Of a DNA stretch of 64,000 nucleotides, positions 18,117 to 26,053 are shown one piece after another. The first letter of the stretch is position 1. Each line of letters begins with the position of its first letter. The stretch spans positions 326,858 to 390,857 of the forward strand of contig CAISRB010000033.1 of NCBI GenBank assembly GCA_903887775.1, in the 5' to 3' direction. The stretch comes from an uncultured Bacteroidales bacterium (GTDB lineage Bacteria > Bacteroidota > Bacteroidia > Bacteroidales > FEN-979). Position numbers and translations under genes: made by a program. The notes under the pieces were generated by a model. The model was not told the origin of the DNA, searched no databases, and saw only the letters and a list, made by a program, of their open reading frames with translations.

Positions 18117-18926
18117 ATGAAAAACGAAGCCGAAGAAAGAGTAGCAAAGTTTTACAGTGAAAAAGGATGGGAAGTAGTCGATGGGCTTACGAAAGATGCA
18201 ATTCTATATGAGGATTTCAGGGAAAATGCCATTGATTATGTAATAAAATGCCGGAAAAGGGTTCAGAATTATATCCCGGAAAGCGGGGGCGAAAATATTC
18301 TTGACGTTGGCTCAGGAGCTGTGCAGTTCCAGGAATACCAGGATTATTCGAAGGATTTTAAAAAAAGATGGTGCAACGACCTTTCTCAAAAGGGGCTCGA
18401 TGAGGCCGAAAAAAGGATAGGCGACCACGGCGTGTTTTTACACGGGAGTTTTTTTGATCTCAATCTTGAACCTGATTTCTTCGATTGTGCCATCAGCCTG
18501 CATTGTATCTACCATATGGATAAAGATAAGCAGGAAGAGGCTGTGCGAAAGATGATCAGGGTGACTAAGCCGGGCCACCGGGTAATCATTGTCTATGCTA
18601 ATCCCAGGACATTGATTTTTTATTTTAAAGTGCCTTTTAAAATACTGAAGAAGGTTATTGGGTTGTTCAGGAAGAACAAGCCCCGGGAGGAAGTTGATCT
18701 GTATTATTATGTGCATCCTGTCGGATGGTGGAAGAGATTTAAGGATGTAGCTGACGTAAAGCTGGTTCCCTGGCGTTCATTCCGCTCAGATGACCAGAAA
18801 AAAATCATACCAAATTCGGAATTTGGGAAGAAAATCTTTGAAACTCTTTATCAATGGGAAGACCGCTTCCCCGGTTTTTTCGTCAGGTTCTTTGAATACC
18901 CGATGATTATCCTTACGAAGAAATAA
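18117..18926 (+). CDS. Class I SAM-dependent methyltransferase
   Basis: A 269-residue soluble protein with a Rossmann methyltransferase core. Motif I is ILDVGSGAVQF (about 61-71), an acidic FFDCAISLHCIYHM segment follows, and TKPGHRVIIVYANP is the post-motif strand. It lies 17 bases after the SGNH-like gene on the same strand and may modify the same glycan or lipid precursor. The substrate cannot be read. Its stop codon is one base from the stop of the converging SGNH gene. Confidence 0.8.
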   Translation: MKNEAEERVAKFYSEKGWEVVDGLTKDAILYEDFRENAIDYVIKCRKRVQNYIPESGGENILDVGSGAVQFQEYQDYSKDFKKRWCNDLSQKGLDEAEKRIGDHGVFLHGSFFDLNLEPDFFDCAISLHCIYHMDKDKQEEAVRKMIRVTKPGHRVIIVYANPRTLIFYFKVPFKILKKVIGLFRKNKPREEVDLYYYVHPVGWWKRFKDVADVKLVPWRSFRSDDQKKIIPNSEFGKKIFETLYQWEDRFPGFFVRFFEYPMIILTKK

Positions 18927-18927
18927 T

Positions 18928-19872
18928 CTACAGGTAAGGCCTGAGTCTGTCGCAAAGCCTCCGGCTGAAAATTTTTGCCCCAAGGTCATTCAGATGACGC
19001 GTATCGTTGAATAGTTCGCGATGGGCAGCAAAGTACGGATCGTCAGTAAAATCCAAAAGTGGTATCCCGTAAGATTTACCAATCTCCATGATTTTTTGAA
19101 GAGAGGGATTATGCCCTTCCATCTTAAATCGTATATCAGGGGAGCAAACCATCAGGACGGCTATTTTTTTTGAAACCGCTGTCTTCAAAAAATCACTGAA
19201 AGCAGTTTCAAAAGCAGGATCAAATTCGCGGTCCTGTTCACTCATAAATTTAATCGAATCAACCCCTCTCTGAACCCTGTAATCTTCAGAATTCATTATA
19301 TGTAACAATGGTACATAGCCTTTAAGGTCTCCCTGGGGTTTGATCCGGTAGTATAGAATATGGACTATAGTTGAATTGTACTGATAAGACCTCGAAAACA
19401 GCCATATTTTCTGGAGTTTCGACTGCAATGAAAGTACAGGCCCGATGATGTCGGGAAACCTGAACCAGAAAGGCCTGAGTTCACTTAGATTATCATAAGC
19501 ATCCTGGGATTTGTAGAGCCAGTCGGGGCTGATGTCGAGGATCAGCAATTTCGGCCGGCGGTTCTGTAAAAGGATCTTCTGTACGGTTGACTGGTAAAGG
19601 ATCTGCTGGCCCTGGGACCCGAGGTTATAGGAATTAATGGCCAGGGTTTTATCAAGGATCCCCGGATGGTAATGATGGCTTGAACGGCTGCTTCCAAAGA
19701 TAAACACATCACCGTCGGCCTGCCTGAATGCATGGCTCATACGGTAAAATTTTCCTGATCTCTGGGTGAAAAAAACAAACCTCGCCGCTGACCCGAGGAC
19801 AATATCGATCAGAACAAGGATAACGAAGAACTTTATCCCTTTAACCACAATCGATTTTAACTGCCCTTTCAT
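18928..19872 (-). CDS. SGNH/DltD-like membrane-anchored protein, partner of MBOAT copy 2
   Basis: A 314-residue protein (an ATG at 19875 gives one more residue) with an N-terminal transmembrane segment (about 12-30). The nucleophile motif FIFGSSRSSHH (Ser about 62) and a late NDTRHLNDLG motif (Asp about 291, His about 294) fit the SGNH hydrolase fold of DltD-like proteins. It follows the second MBOAT gene by a few bases on the minus strand. Its overall plan matches the gene at 17158, but the sequences are clearly different, so this is a separate cassette and not a recent duplicate. Confidence 0.72.
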   Translation of the reverse strand: MKGQLKSIVVKGIKFFVILVLIDIVLGSAARFVFFTQRSGKFYRMSHAFRQADGDVFIFGSSRSSHHYHPGILDKTLAINSYNLGSQGQQILYQSTVQKILLQNRRPKLLILDISPDWLYKSQDAYDNLSELRPFWFRFPDIIGPVLSLQSKLQKIWLFSRSYQYNSTIVHILYYRIKPQGDLKGYVPLLHIMNSEDYRVQRGVDSIKFMSEQDREFDPAFETAFSDFLKTAVSKKIAVLMVCSPDIRFKMEGHNPSLQKIMEIGKSYGIPLLDFTDDPYFAAHRELFNDTRHLNDLGAKIFSRRLCDRLRPYL

Positions 19873-19878
19873 CATCGG

Positions 19879-21327
19879 TCAGAATTTGAAATACATAAAC
19901 TGGCTGGCATCAAAGACGCCCAGGTATAATATCAGGAATATCAGCAATCCGTAAGTGATCATTCTAACATATTCATTCCGGTTTTTAGTAAATGAGAACT
20001 TAAGATCGAAGAACTCCCTTTTTATTTCTATCAGTAAAAGGATCAGGATGCCAAGTACGGCATAAACAGGGGCAACCACGTCACTGTCGAAGGGGATATA
20101 CAGTTTTCCCGGTTGTGTGAAGATTGTCCTGATGATCAGGAATGCATCGTGAACATTATCGGAACGGAAGAATATCCAGGTGAACAAAACCATGATATAA
20201 GTAATGAAGATGTTCAGTAATCGTTTCCCCGTTTTGCGGTCAATCGCCCTTTCGATGATCAGGTATATCCCGTGAAGGCTGCCCCAGATCATGAAAGTCA
20301 GCCTGGCTCCATGCCATATTCCGCAGATAAAAAACGTAATAAAGGCCGCAAAAGCATAAGTAAGAAATTCCGGGCTGATAATCTTTAGATAGCGTTCTTT
20401 CCTGAAGATCCTCATAAATGAGAAAGCCAGGGGGTTGAAAAGATAATCCCTCAGCCAGGAGGAAAGTGACATATGCCAGCGGGTCCAGAATTCGCGAATG
20501 GAGGAGGAGAAATATGGCCGGTTGAAGTTCTGGTACACATCGAAGCCCATCAGGCGGGCTGAGCCTATTGCAATGGCAGAATACCCGGCAAAATCGGTAT
20601 AGATCTGAAAACTGTACAGGACTATGGCCGCCATGAAAGTAATTCCTCCATGCCTTGGCAGGTTCCCAAAGACAGCGTCAACATAAATGGAAGTGCGGTC
20701 GGCAATCACGAGTTTCAGGAAATAGCCGAAAATGATCAGCTTGATGCCTTCTTCGATATTAACGGAGTGTAACTTTTGCCGTTCTTTTTCACGGAGCTGG
20801 GGCAGCAAATGTGTAGAGCGCTCAATGGGGCCTGAAAGGATCAGAGGGAAGAAGGCGACATACAGGGCAAAGATGCCGGGATGTTTTTCCGCATCTCGAC
20901 GGCCATAATATACATCTATGATATAGCTTAGCGACTGAAGCGTATAATAAGATATGCCGATTGGTGCAATCAGGAGCAGGGCAGGAGATATTCGGCTGGG
21001 ATGGTCTGACTGAAAGATAGTTTGAAACATCTCTGCAATGAAACCAAGATACTTGAAAATAACGAGAAGCCCGAGGTTGATGACCAGTGTTGATATCATT
21101 ATTAGTTTCTTTCTCTTCTGTACGGAGGTTCCCGACATAAGCAGCGCTGAAGAGTAATTGATGAGGGTGGAAACCACAATGACGACAATAAACTCAGGTT
21201 TCCAGCACATATAGAAGTAGTAGCTTGCGGCAAGCAGGAGTAACCAGCGGAAACGAAGAGGTGTAAGGTAAAACAGTATGACTACTGCAGGAAGGAAAAG
21301 GATATATTGAATGGAATTAAAAAACAT
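19879..21327 (-). CDS. MBOAT-family O-acyltransferase (AlgI/DltB type), copy 2
   Basis: A 482-residue polytopic membrane protein starting FFNSIQYILFLPAVVILF. The active-site His is in CGIWHGARLTF (His about 339), with a second in WGSLHGIY. The central REFWTRWHMSLSSWLRDYLFNPL segment matches that of copy 1. It lies 3 bases after the acyl carrier protein gene, so the acyl donor is likely an acyl-ACP thioester, as DltC supplies DltB. The two MBOAT copies share the family pattern but are far from identical. Confidence 0.92.
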   Translation of the reverse strand: MFFNSIQYILFLPAVVILFYLTPLRFRWLLLLAASYYFYMCWKPEFIVVIVVSTLINYSSALLMSGTSVQKRKKLIMISTLVINLGLLVIFKYLGFIAEMFQTIFQSDHPSRISPALLLIAPIGISYYTLQSLSYIIDVYYGRRDAEKHPGIFALYVAFFPLILSGPIERSTHLLPQLREKERQKLHSVNIEEGIKLIIFGYFLKLVIADRTSIYVDAVFGNLPRHGGITFMAAIVLYSFQIYTDFAGYSAIAIGSARLMGFDVYQNFNRPYFSSSIREFWTRWHMSLSSWLRDYLFNPLAFSFMRIFRKERYLKIISPEFLTYAFAAFITFFICGIWHGARLTFMIWGSLHGIYLIIERAIDRKTGKRLLNIFITYIMVLFTWIFFRSDNVHDAFLIIRTIFTQPGKLYIPFDSDVVAPVYAVLGILILLLIEIKREFFDLKFSFTKNRNEYVRMITYGLLIFLILYLGVFDASQFMYFKF

Positions 21328-21330
21328 TCA

Positions 21331-21573
21331 TCAGCGGGTTTTTGTGAGAATAGTTTTACAAAGATCGCCCACATTGGCCCATGATTGAATCTCCTGGGTG
21401 GTAAATCTGATTTTAAAGGATCTTTCCACGGCAAGGACCAGCCTGATATGAGAGAAAGAATCCCATCCTTCCACATCAGAGACAATGGTATCGGGTTTCA
21501 ATTGAATAACACTGTCATGAAAGACTTCGCCGAAAACCTTCTCCAGCCCGGTCATGATCGCCTGCTCCTCCAT
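21331..21573 (-). CDS. Acyl carrier protein
   Basis: An 80-residue acidic protein. The phosphopantetheine site is in VEGWDSFSHIRL, with Ser about 39, followed by a helix ending VERSFKIRF and TTQEI, as in DltC-like and other small ACPs. Start 21573 (MEEQ) is chosen because a -7 box lies at 21590-21597; a longer frame to 21600 would begin upstream of transcription, and 21555 is also possible. Directly upstream of MBOAT copy 2, it is probably the acyl donor for that enzyme. No ligase that loads it is nearby. Confidence 0.85.
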   Translation of the reverse strand: MEEQAIMTGLEKVFGEVFHDSVIQLKPDTIVSDVEGWDSFSHIRLVLAVERSFKIRFTTQEIQSWANVGDLCKTILTKTR

Positions 21574-21589
21574 GCTTTTTAAGTTTGTC

Positions 21590-21597
21590 CAAAAGTA
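21590..21597 (-). promoter_or_regulatory. -7 box of the ACP-MBOAT-SGNH operon
   Basis: On the minus strand this reads TACTTTTG, an exact match to TAnnTTTG, 16 bases before the ATG at 21573. A matching -33 TTG was not found. Confidence 0.5.
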
Positions 21598-21694
21598 CAA
21601 TTTTTTCTTTGTTCATTATATTCCCTGCCAAACTACTATGAAAAAACACTCTGAAAGATTCTGCAGAGCCAGCATAATTGGCATAGATTTCCTG

Positions 21695-21702
21695 TATATT
21701 TG
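21695..21702 (+). promoter_or_regulatory. -7 box very close to the start codon of the deacetylase-like gene
   Basis: TATATTTG is an exact -7 match but ends only 4 bases before the ATG at 21707. If it is used, the transcript would start at or next to the start codon. Confidence 0.4.
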
Positions 21703-21706
21703 TTCA

Positions 21707-23332
21707 ATGAAAAAGATTTTTCTGATTACATTATTTATAGTATTTGCAATCTCAATAAATGGGTTTACACAGAAGAACGGCAATCTTGGAAATACAAGGA
21801 TCACCGTACACTGTACTTCGGCAGTTTCATCAGTTACTCTCACAAAGACCCCTTTAAAATACAATAAGCTGTTTGCTTTTAGCGCCCAGCTTGATGATGG
21901 GGGATTGGACATTTATACAAATGCCTACCCTTTCCTGAATGGCGGAAGTGTAAGTGGAATAACATATCCGGGCCTTCAATATACCGATGGATGCGGTAAT
22001 GAGATTAAATTCAGGATGAGCAGTTCGATATTTTCCTTTGATGATACTGAAACCATCGACGTGCATGAACCCGGAACCGGCTGGTCTTTCCTTAATACCT
22101 GGCCACAGCTCATTGAGTTGTACCAGCAGGGCTGGGGGATCAGTAATCACGGTCTTACAAACAAAGTTGGTGAATACGAATATTCGCTCGAGAGAAATCA
22201 CAGCTACGTGAAACTTAAAACTCAGGTAGCAACTCCGGGGGGAGTGCGCCTGGGGATTTTTGTCAATCCGAACGGAGATACGAATTATACCAAATATGCA
22301 TTTCAGCAAGGTTATCACATTTGTTATGTACAGGGATATAATTTCGGGTATCCCAGTTTTGATGTTACTTCGGCATGGAACCATAACAATATAAGGATGG
22401 GCAGGACTAATTTTTACAATGGCATCAGCATTGCTGCCATCGCCCAAAATATGGCCTTGGCGAGTATCAGCGGCGCCCATCACTGGGGTGTTGTTTTTTC
22501 ACATTCAATCACCAATGGAACATACGGATATGATTTTGAAACCTTCAAATCTCAAATGACTGCAATTGCATATAATTATGGAAAGAGCGGCGCTGATAAT
22601 ATATGGATGACAACCGAGGAAGAAGTTCTGGACTATCTTTTACTAAGTCCTTATCTGACAGTAAATTCAGAGAAGTCGGGAAATGATGTCATCATTACTT
22701 TCGCCGGCAATCTCCCGACTGATTTTCGATACTATGCGGTTTCACTGCTGTTAAATACGGATGCAAGTATACAGACTGTGAACCTTTCCGGGCCGGGTAA
22801 TTTAACTTATAACGGACAGGGGACTAAACAATCACTGATCAACATCAATTGGGATAAAGCCACCTTATTGCCTGACACCACTGACCCTGAAGTCAATGAT
22901 GCTGAGAAATGGGTCAGCAAAACAGAAGCATCCCAAAGCCAGCTTGATGCAAATATTGCCGTTGATTATGTTGAAATGCTTTCCCCGGGTACGGTAAAAG
23001 ATAGTTTCCGAAGGCGGTTATGTAACATTTCCGGTCTGATTTACCCAAAATATTTTTGTGCATTAGGAGTGGAAGATCATCAAATATCTTCAGATCCCCG
23101 GATTTTTTTAAATCCGGCTACAGGCAGCCTGGTAGTTTCTTCGACGGTTGCTTTTAGCAGCGTAAGTCTGCTAAGCCTTCAAGGTAAGGTACTCATCAGA
23201 AAAGAAATATCAGCCTTGCAGGTTTTACTTGATGTAAGCGGTTTAAGCCAGGGTATATACCTGCTCAGCATCACTTCCGGGAGCAGGGTTATTAATCGAA
23301 AGGTGATAATTAATAAAATACAGGCTCATTAG
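21707..23332 (+). CDS. Exported polysaccharide deacetylase-like protein with T9SS type A signal
   Basis: A 541-residue protein with a signal peptide (MKKIFLITLFIVFAIS, to about residue 22). A FAFSAQLDDGG motif (Asp-Asp) is like motif 1 of NodB/CE4 deacetylases, and GISNHGLT could hold the motif 2 His. The next pieces of the CE4 pattern are weak. The C-terminus (IFLNPATGSLVV, then GLSQGIYLLSI and NRKVIIN) is a type A T9SS sorting domain. The 5' end was chosen at the signal peptide. It is divergent from the ACP operon at 21573, which suggests a shared role in surface glycan modification. Confidence 0.6.
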   Translation: MKKIFLITLFIVFAISINGFTQKNGNLGNTRITVHCTSAVSSVTLTKTPLKYNKLFAFSAQLDDGGLDIYTNAYPFLNGGSVSGITYPGLQYTDGCGNEIKFRMSSSIFSFDDTETIDVHEPGTGWSFLNTWPQLIELYQQGWGISNHGLTNKVGEYEYSLERNHSYVKLKTQVATPGGVRLGIFVNPNGDTNYTKYAFQQGYHICYVQGYNFGYPSFDVTSAWNHNNIRMGRTNFYNGISIAAIAQNMALASISGAHHWGVVFSHSITNGTYGYDFETFKSQMTAIAYNYGKSGADNIWMTTEEEVLDYLLLSPYLTVNSEKSGNDVIITFAGNLPTDFRYYAVSLLLNTDASIQTVNLSGPGNLTYNGQGTKQSLININWDKATLLPDTTDPEVNDAEKWVSKTEASQSQLDANIAVDYVEMLSPGTVKDSFRRRLCNISGLIYPKYFCALGVEDHQISSDPRIFLNPATGSLVVSSTVAFSSVSLLSLQGKVLIRKEISALQVLLDVSGLSQGIYLLSITSGSRVINRKVIINKIQAH

Positions 23333-23387
23333 TATTGAAATGACCGCATGCCTCCGGGTCTGTATGAGTATATACCAGAGCCTGAAA

Positions 23388-25745
23388 TTAAAAAGGATAA
23401 CCTATCCCGAAATTCCACACAATATCCCGGAATTGCAGTTTCCCAAAATACCATGGATTTCCCGCCGGGGCCCACGGGACTTTTATTGGTATGGCAGGAT
23501 CGAGGCGTATCATAAAAAAGTTAAAGTCAAGCCTGAGACCGAGGCCTGTGCTGATTGCTATTTCAGGCAGGAAATCCGTAAGTGTTATCTCTCCGCCAGG
23601 GAGACTGGGCGAGGGTTTCAGCAGCCATACGTTCCCCATATCAACAAATAAAGCTCCTTTGACGACTTTATATATAGGGAAACGGTATTCTATATTGGCT
23701 TCTATTTGCATATCGCCAAATTGGTCATAATTTGCATCGGAGGCATCGTTATAATAACTTCCCGGTCCGAGGAAGCCCATTTTCCAACCTCTCAGGTCGT
23801 TTGCCCCGCCGGCGAAAAAGGCTTTTTCAAAAGGCAGGGCCACAGAATTGCCATAAGCAATACCGATACCGGCATAGAAACGGTATACAACTGAATGTTG
23901 GTTCCCGAACTTCTCATAATAGCGGAAGTCAAAATCGGGGCGTACATACTGAGCATACTGAATATTTAGCAAGGTATAATTTCCGGTACTGTTTTTTGGG
24001 GCTTTAACCAGGTTATCGATACCGTATAAAAGGTTCCCGCCTGTCTCAAAGTTCGACCTTATATAAATATAATCGTTGAGGAGGTTGAGTTTCTGGCTGG
24101 TGTATTGCAGGGTGTATCGTAACCCGGCAACCAGATGGTCGGTATACTGGTATTTTAACCTCTGGTCGGTGAGTGAATTAAGATAATCATTGAAATATTC
24201 ATCTCCGAAGACTTTCACGAGGGCGATTTCAACAGGGTTAAAAGTCTGACTGAGCCGGTTGTTCTGAACCCAGGTATAGCCGAAAGTGGCGTTCGTGATA
24301 TGACGGTCGTAATCCTGCTGCCGCTGGAAATTATATCCTATGCTGATCGTTGTTTTCGGCTTCAATTTCTTCGATATTTTTTCCGGTTTTATCGGAAAAA
24401 GAAACTGTGGGAAAGTGAGGCTGGCGCTTACTCCGATCTCGAGAACATTGAATATCCTTTTTGGCAGGCTGTCATACAGGGGAGGTTGTGTCTGGGCTGA
24501 AATATTCAAACCCAGTCTTAACAGCTGGGCGCCCCTGAAGATATTCCTGTTCGAATAAGTAAGTCCTCCCTGTAAGCCAAAAGCTCCGGCTGAGTTGGTG
24601 CCATCAGTGGAAACGCTGAAGGCATTGCCGGCTGATCTTGATAACTGTACATTGCAATCGATGGGATCGGAATTCTTCTTTGTTGAATCTCTTATTGATT
24701 TTGATGGAGAAAAGTTCATGTTAATATATTTGAAGACCTGCAGGTTCGCCAGGCGGCTGTATGTCTGGTTAACAGCATCAAGACTGTAGTAATTACCCGG
24801 CTCCACAAAGATTGACTGGGCAATGGTACGGGGTTTGATTGACATTTTTCCATCATACAGAAAATAGTAGCTGTATTTTGATTTTTCTTTTTTGGGGCCC
24901 ACAAACTCTACAAGCAGTGTGTCGTAACGAACCGAGTCACCTGCCAGATGATCGAATTCCGGATAAATAAACAGCCTGTTAACATAGTATCGTTTATGAG
25001 GAAGAGTATCCATTATTGAACTATTGGTGAAGGAAGGAATCACAGGATTGGAGATTTCAACAGTTATATCCAGTTTATGCTGGCCCAGTGTGCTGTCGAC
25101 ACGGTATGCAATGTAATTCGTTGTGAACCGGAAAAATCCATAGTTGTTCAGGCTGGTGGCAATACGGCTGCGCTCATCATCAAGTTTGTAAGCATCATAG
25201 TTATTGCCGGGTTTGATAAGCGAGCGGGCAGTATCCTTAAAAACGAACCTGGCTAACAGAGTATCCGGGATAACATACCCGATTTTCCTTGTTTTATAAG
25301 GCTTTGATGTTTTTACGTGGTAATGAACTGTTGCTTTTTTCTTTTTGATAACGACGGAATCCCTGACGGAGGAATTAAAATATCCTTTGTTGGCAAGGTA
25401 AAGTACCATCTGTTTACTGGCTATCACAGACATCCCTGAGTCGAGCAGCACAGGAGCTGCTCCTGCTGAATTCCTCAACCATTTCTTAAACTTTGTATCC
25501 TTACCTTTGCAGCCCATGTTATACAGGGCGATGTTCGACCTGAACAAGCCGAACAATTTTTTATTCGGCTGCTGCTGAAGGTAACCGCTCAGGTCATCCG
25601 CAGTAACCTTTGGTGTATTTATATGAAATTTATTCTGGATAAGAAGATACTCCTTTGGCCCGAGGTTTTTTGTGACATTGCAAGCCGCCAGGATCACAAG
25701 AATAAAGGAAAAACAGATCCACTGGCGGATTGGTATTGGCTTCAA
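23388..25745 (-). CDS. tamL: Translocation and assembly module lipoprotein TamL
   Basis: An Omp85-family protein of about 785 residues. The lipoprotein signal ends at VILAAC (lipobox Cys), which places it in the outer membrane with a lipid anchor, as in Bacteroidetes TamL. POTRA-like repeats fill the N-terminal half (NKLFGLFRSNIALY, YYVNRLFIYPEF). The barrel carries the Omp85 motif FFAGGANDLRGW (in the last fifth) and ends WNFGIGYPF with C-terminal Phe. It assembles outer membrane proteins, working with TamB. No ATG precedes the signal peptide. TTG at 25745 fits best; TTG at 25769 is one base from a -7 box and unlikely. Confidence 0.88.
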   Translation of the reverse strand: MKPIPIRQWICFSFILVILAACNVTKNLGPKEYLLIQNKFHINTPKVTADDLSGYLQQQPNKKLFGLFRSNIALYNMGCKGKDTKFKKWLRNSAGAAPVLLDSGMSVIASKQMVLYLANKGYFNSSVRDSVVIKKKKATVHYHVKTSKPYKTRKIGYVIPDTLLARFVFKDTARSLIKPGNNYDAYKLDDERSRIATSLNNYGFFRFTTNYIAYRVDSTLGQHKLDITVEISNPVIPSFTNSSIMDTLPHKRYYVNRLFIYPEFDHLAGDSVRYDTLLVEFVGPKKEKSKYSYYFLYDGKMSIKPRTIAQSIFVEPGNYYSLDAVNQTYSRLANLQVFKYINMNFSPSKSIRDSTKKNSDPIDCNVQLSRSAGNAFSVSTDGTNSAGAFGLQGGLTYSNRNIFRGAQLLRLGLNISAQTQPPLYDSLPKRIFNVLEIGVSASLTFPQFLFPIKPEKISKKLKPKTTISIGYNFQRQQDYDRHITNATFGYTWVQNNRLSQTFNPVEIALVKVFGDEYFNDYLNSLTDQRLKYQYTDHLVAGLRYTLQYTSQKLNLLNDYIYIRSNFETGGNLLYGIDNLVKAPKNSTGNYTLLNIQYAQYVRPDFDFRYYEKFGNQHSVVYRFYAGIGIAYGNSVALPFEKAFFAGGANDLRGWKMGFLGPGSYYNDASDANYDQFGDMQIEANIEYRFPIYKVVKGALFVDMGNVWLLKPSPSLPGGEITLTDFLPEIAISTGLGLRLDFNFFMIRLDPAIPIKVPWAPAGNPWYFGKLQFRDIVWNFGIGYPF

Positions 25746-25770
25746 CTTAAAGGAGATTATTAATGACAAA

Positions 25771-25778
25771 CAAAAGTA
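25771..25778 (-). promoter_or_regulatory. -7 box of tamL
   Basis: TACTTTTG on the minus strand matches the -7 consensus. It places the transcript start near 25767, which favours the later TTG start codon at 25745. Confidence 0.5.
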
Positions 25779-25816
25779 AGGAGAATTACATTAGGGCGAT
25801 AATTCCGATAGATGCT

Positions 25817-25846
25817 TTTGAGGTATTAAAAAAAGTCGTACTTTTG
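25817..25846 (+). promoter_or_regulatory. Promoter of tRNA-Val
   Basis: TTTG at 25817-25820 and TACTTTTG at 25839-25846 are exact -33/-7 elements with an 18-base spacer, 15 bases before the tRNA. Confidence 0.75.
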
Positions 25847-25860
25847 CACCCTCGAATTAA

Positions 25861-25935
25861 GGGAGCATAGCTCAGCCGGTTCAGAGCATCTGCCTTACAA
25901 GCAGAGGGTCACAGGTTCGAATCCTGTTGCTCCCA
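25861..25935 (+). tRNA. tRNA-Val (anticodon TAC)
   Basis: A full cloverleaf can be drawn. The acceptor stem GGGAGCA pairs with TGCTCCC, followed by discriminator A. The anticodon stem TCTGC/GCAGA encloses loop CTTACAA, giving anticodon TAC. The T arm is ACAGG-TTCGAAT-CCTGT. The CCA end is not encoded. It is a single gene with its own promoter and terminator. Confidence 0.95.
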
Positions 25936-25942
25936 CACTCAA

Positions 25943-25986
25943 AATCAGCCACTTACATATAAAAATGCAGGTGGCTGATTTTTTTT
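25943..25986 (+). terminator. Terminator after tRNA-Val
   Basis: A perfect 10-bp stem (AATCAGCCAC with GTGGCTGATT) around an 18-base loop, followed by a T run. It starts 8 bases after the tRNA end. Confidence 0.8.
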
Positions 25987-26053
25987 AAATCCCCGCGAAA
26001 GCATTTCCATCTGCCGGGGCGGGATTCTTCCGTGTATCCGTCCTGCTAAGTTA

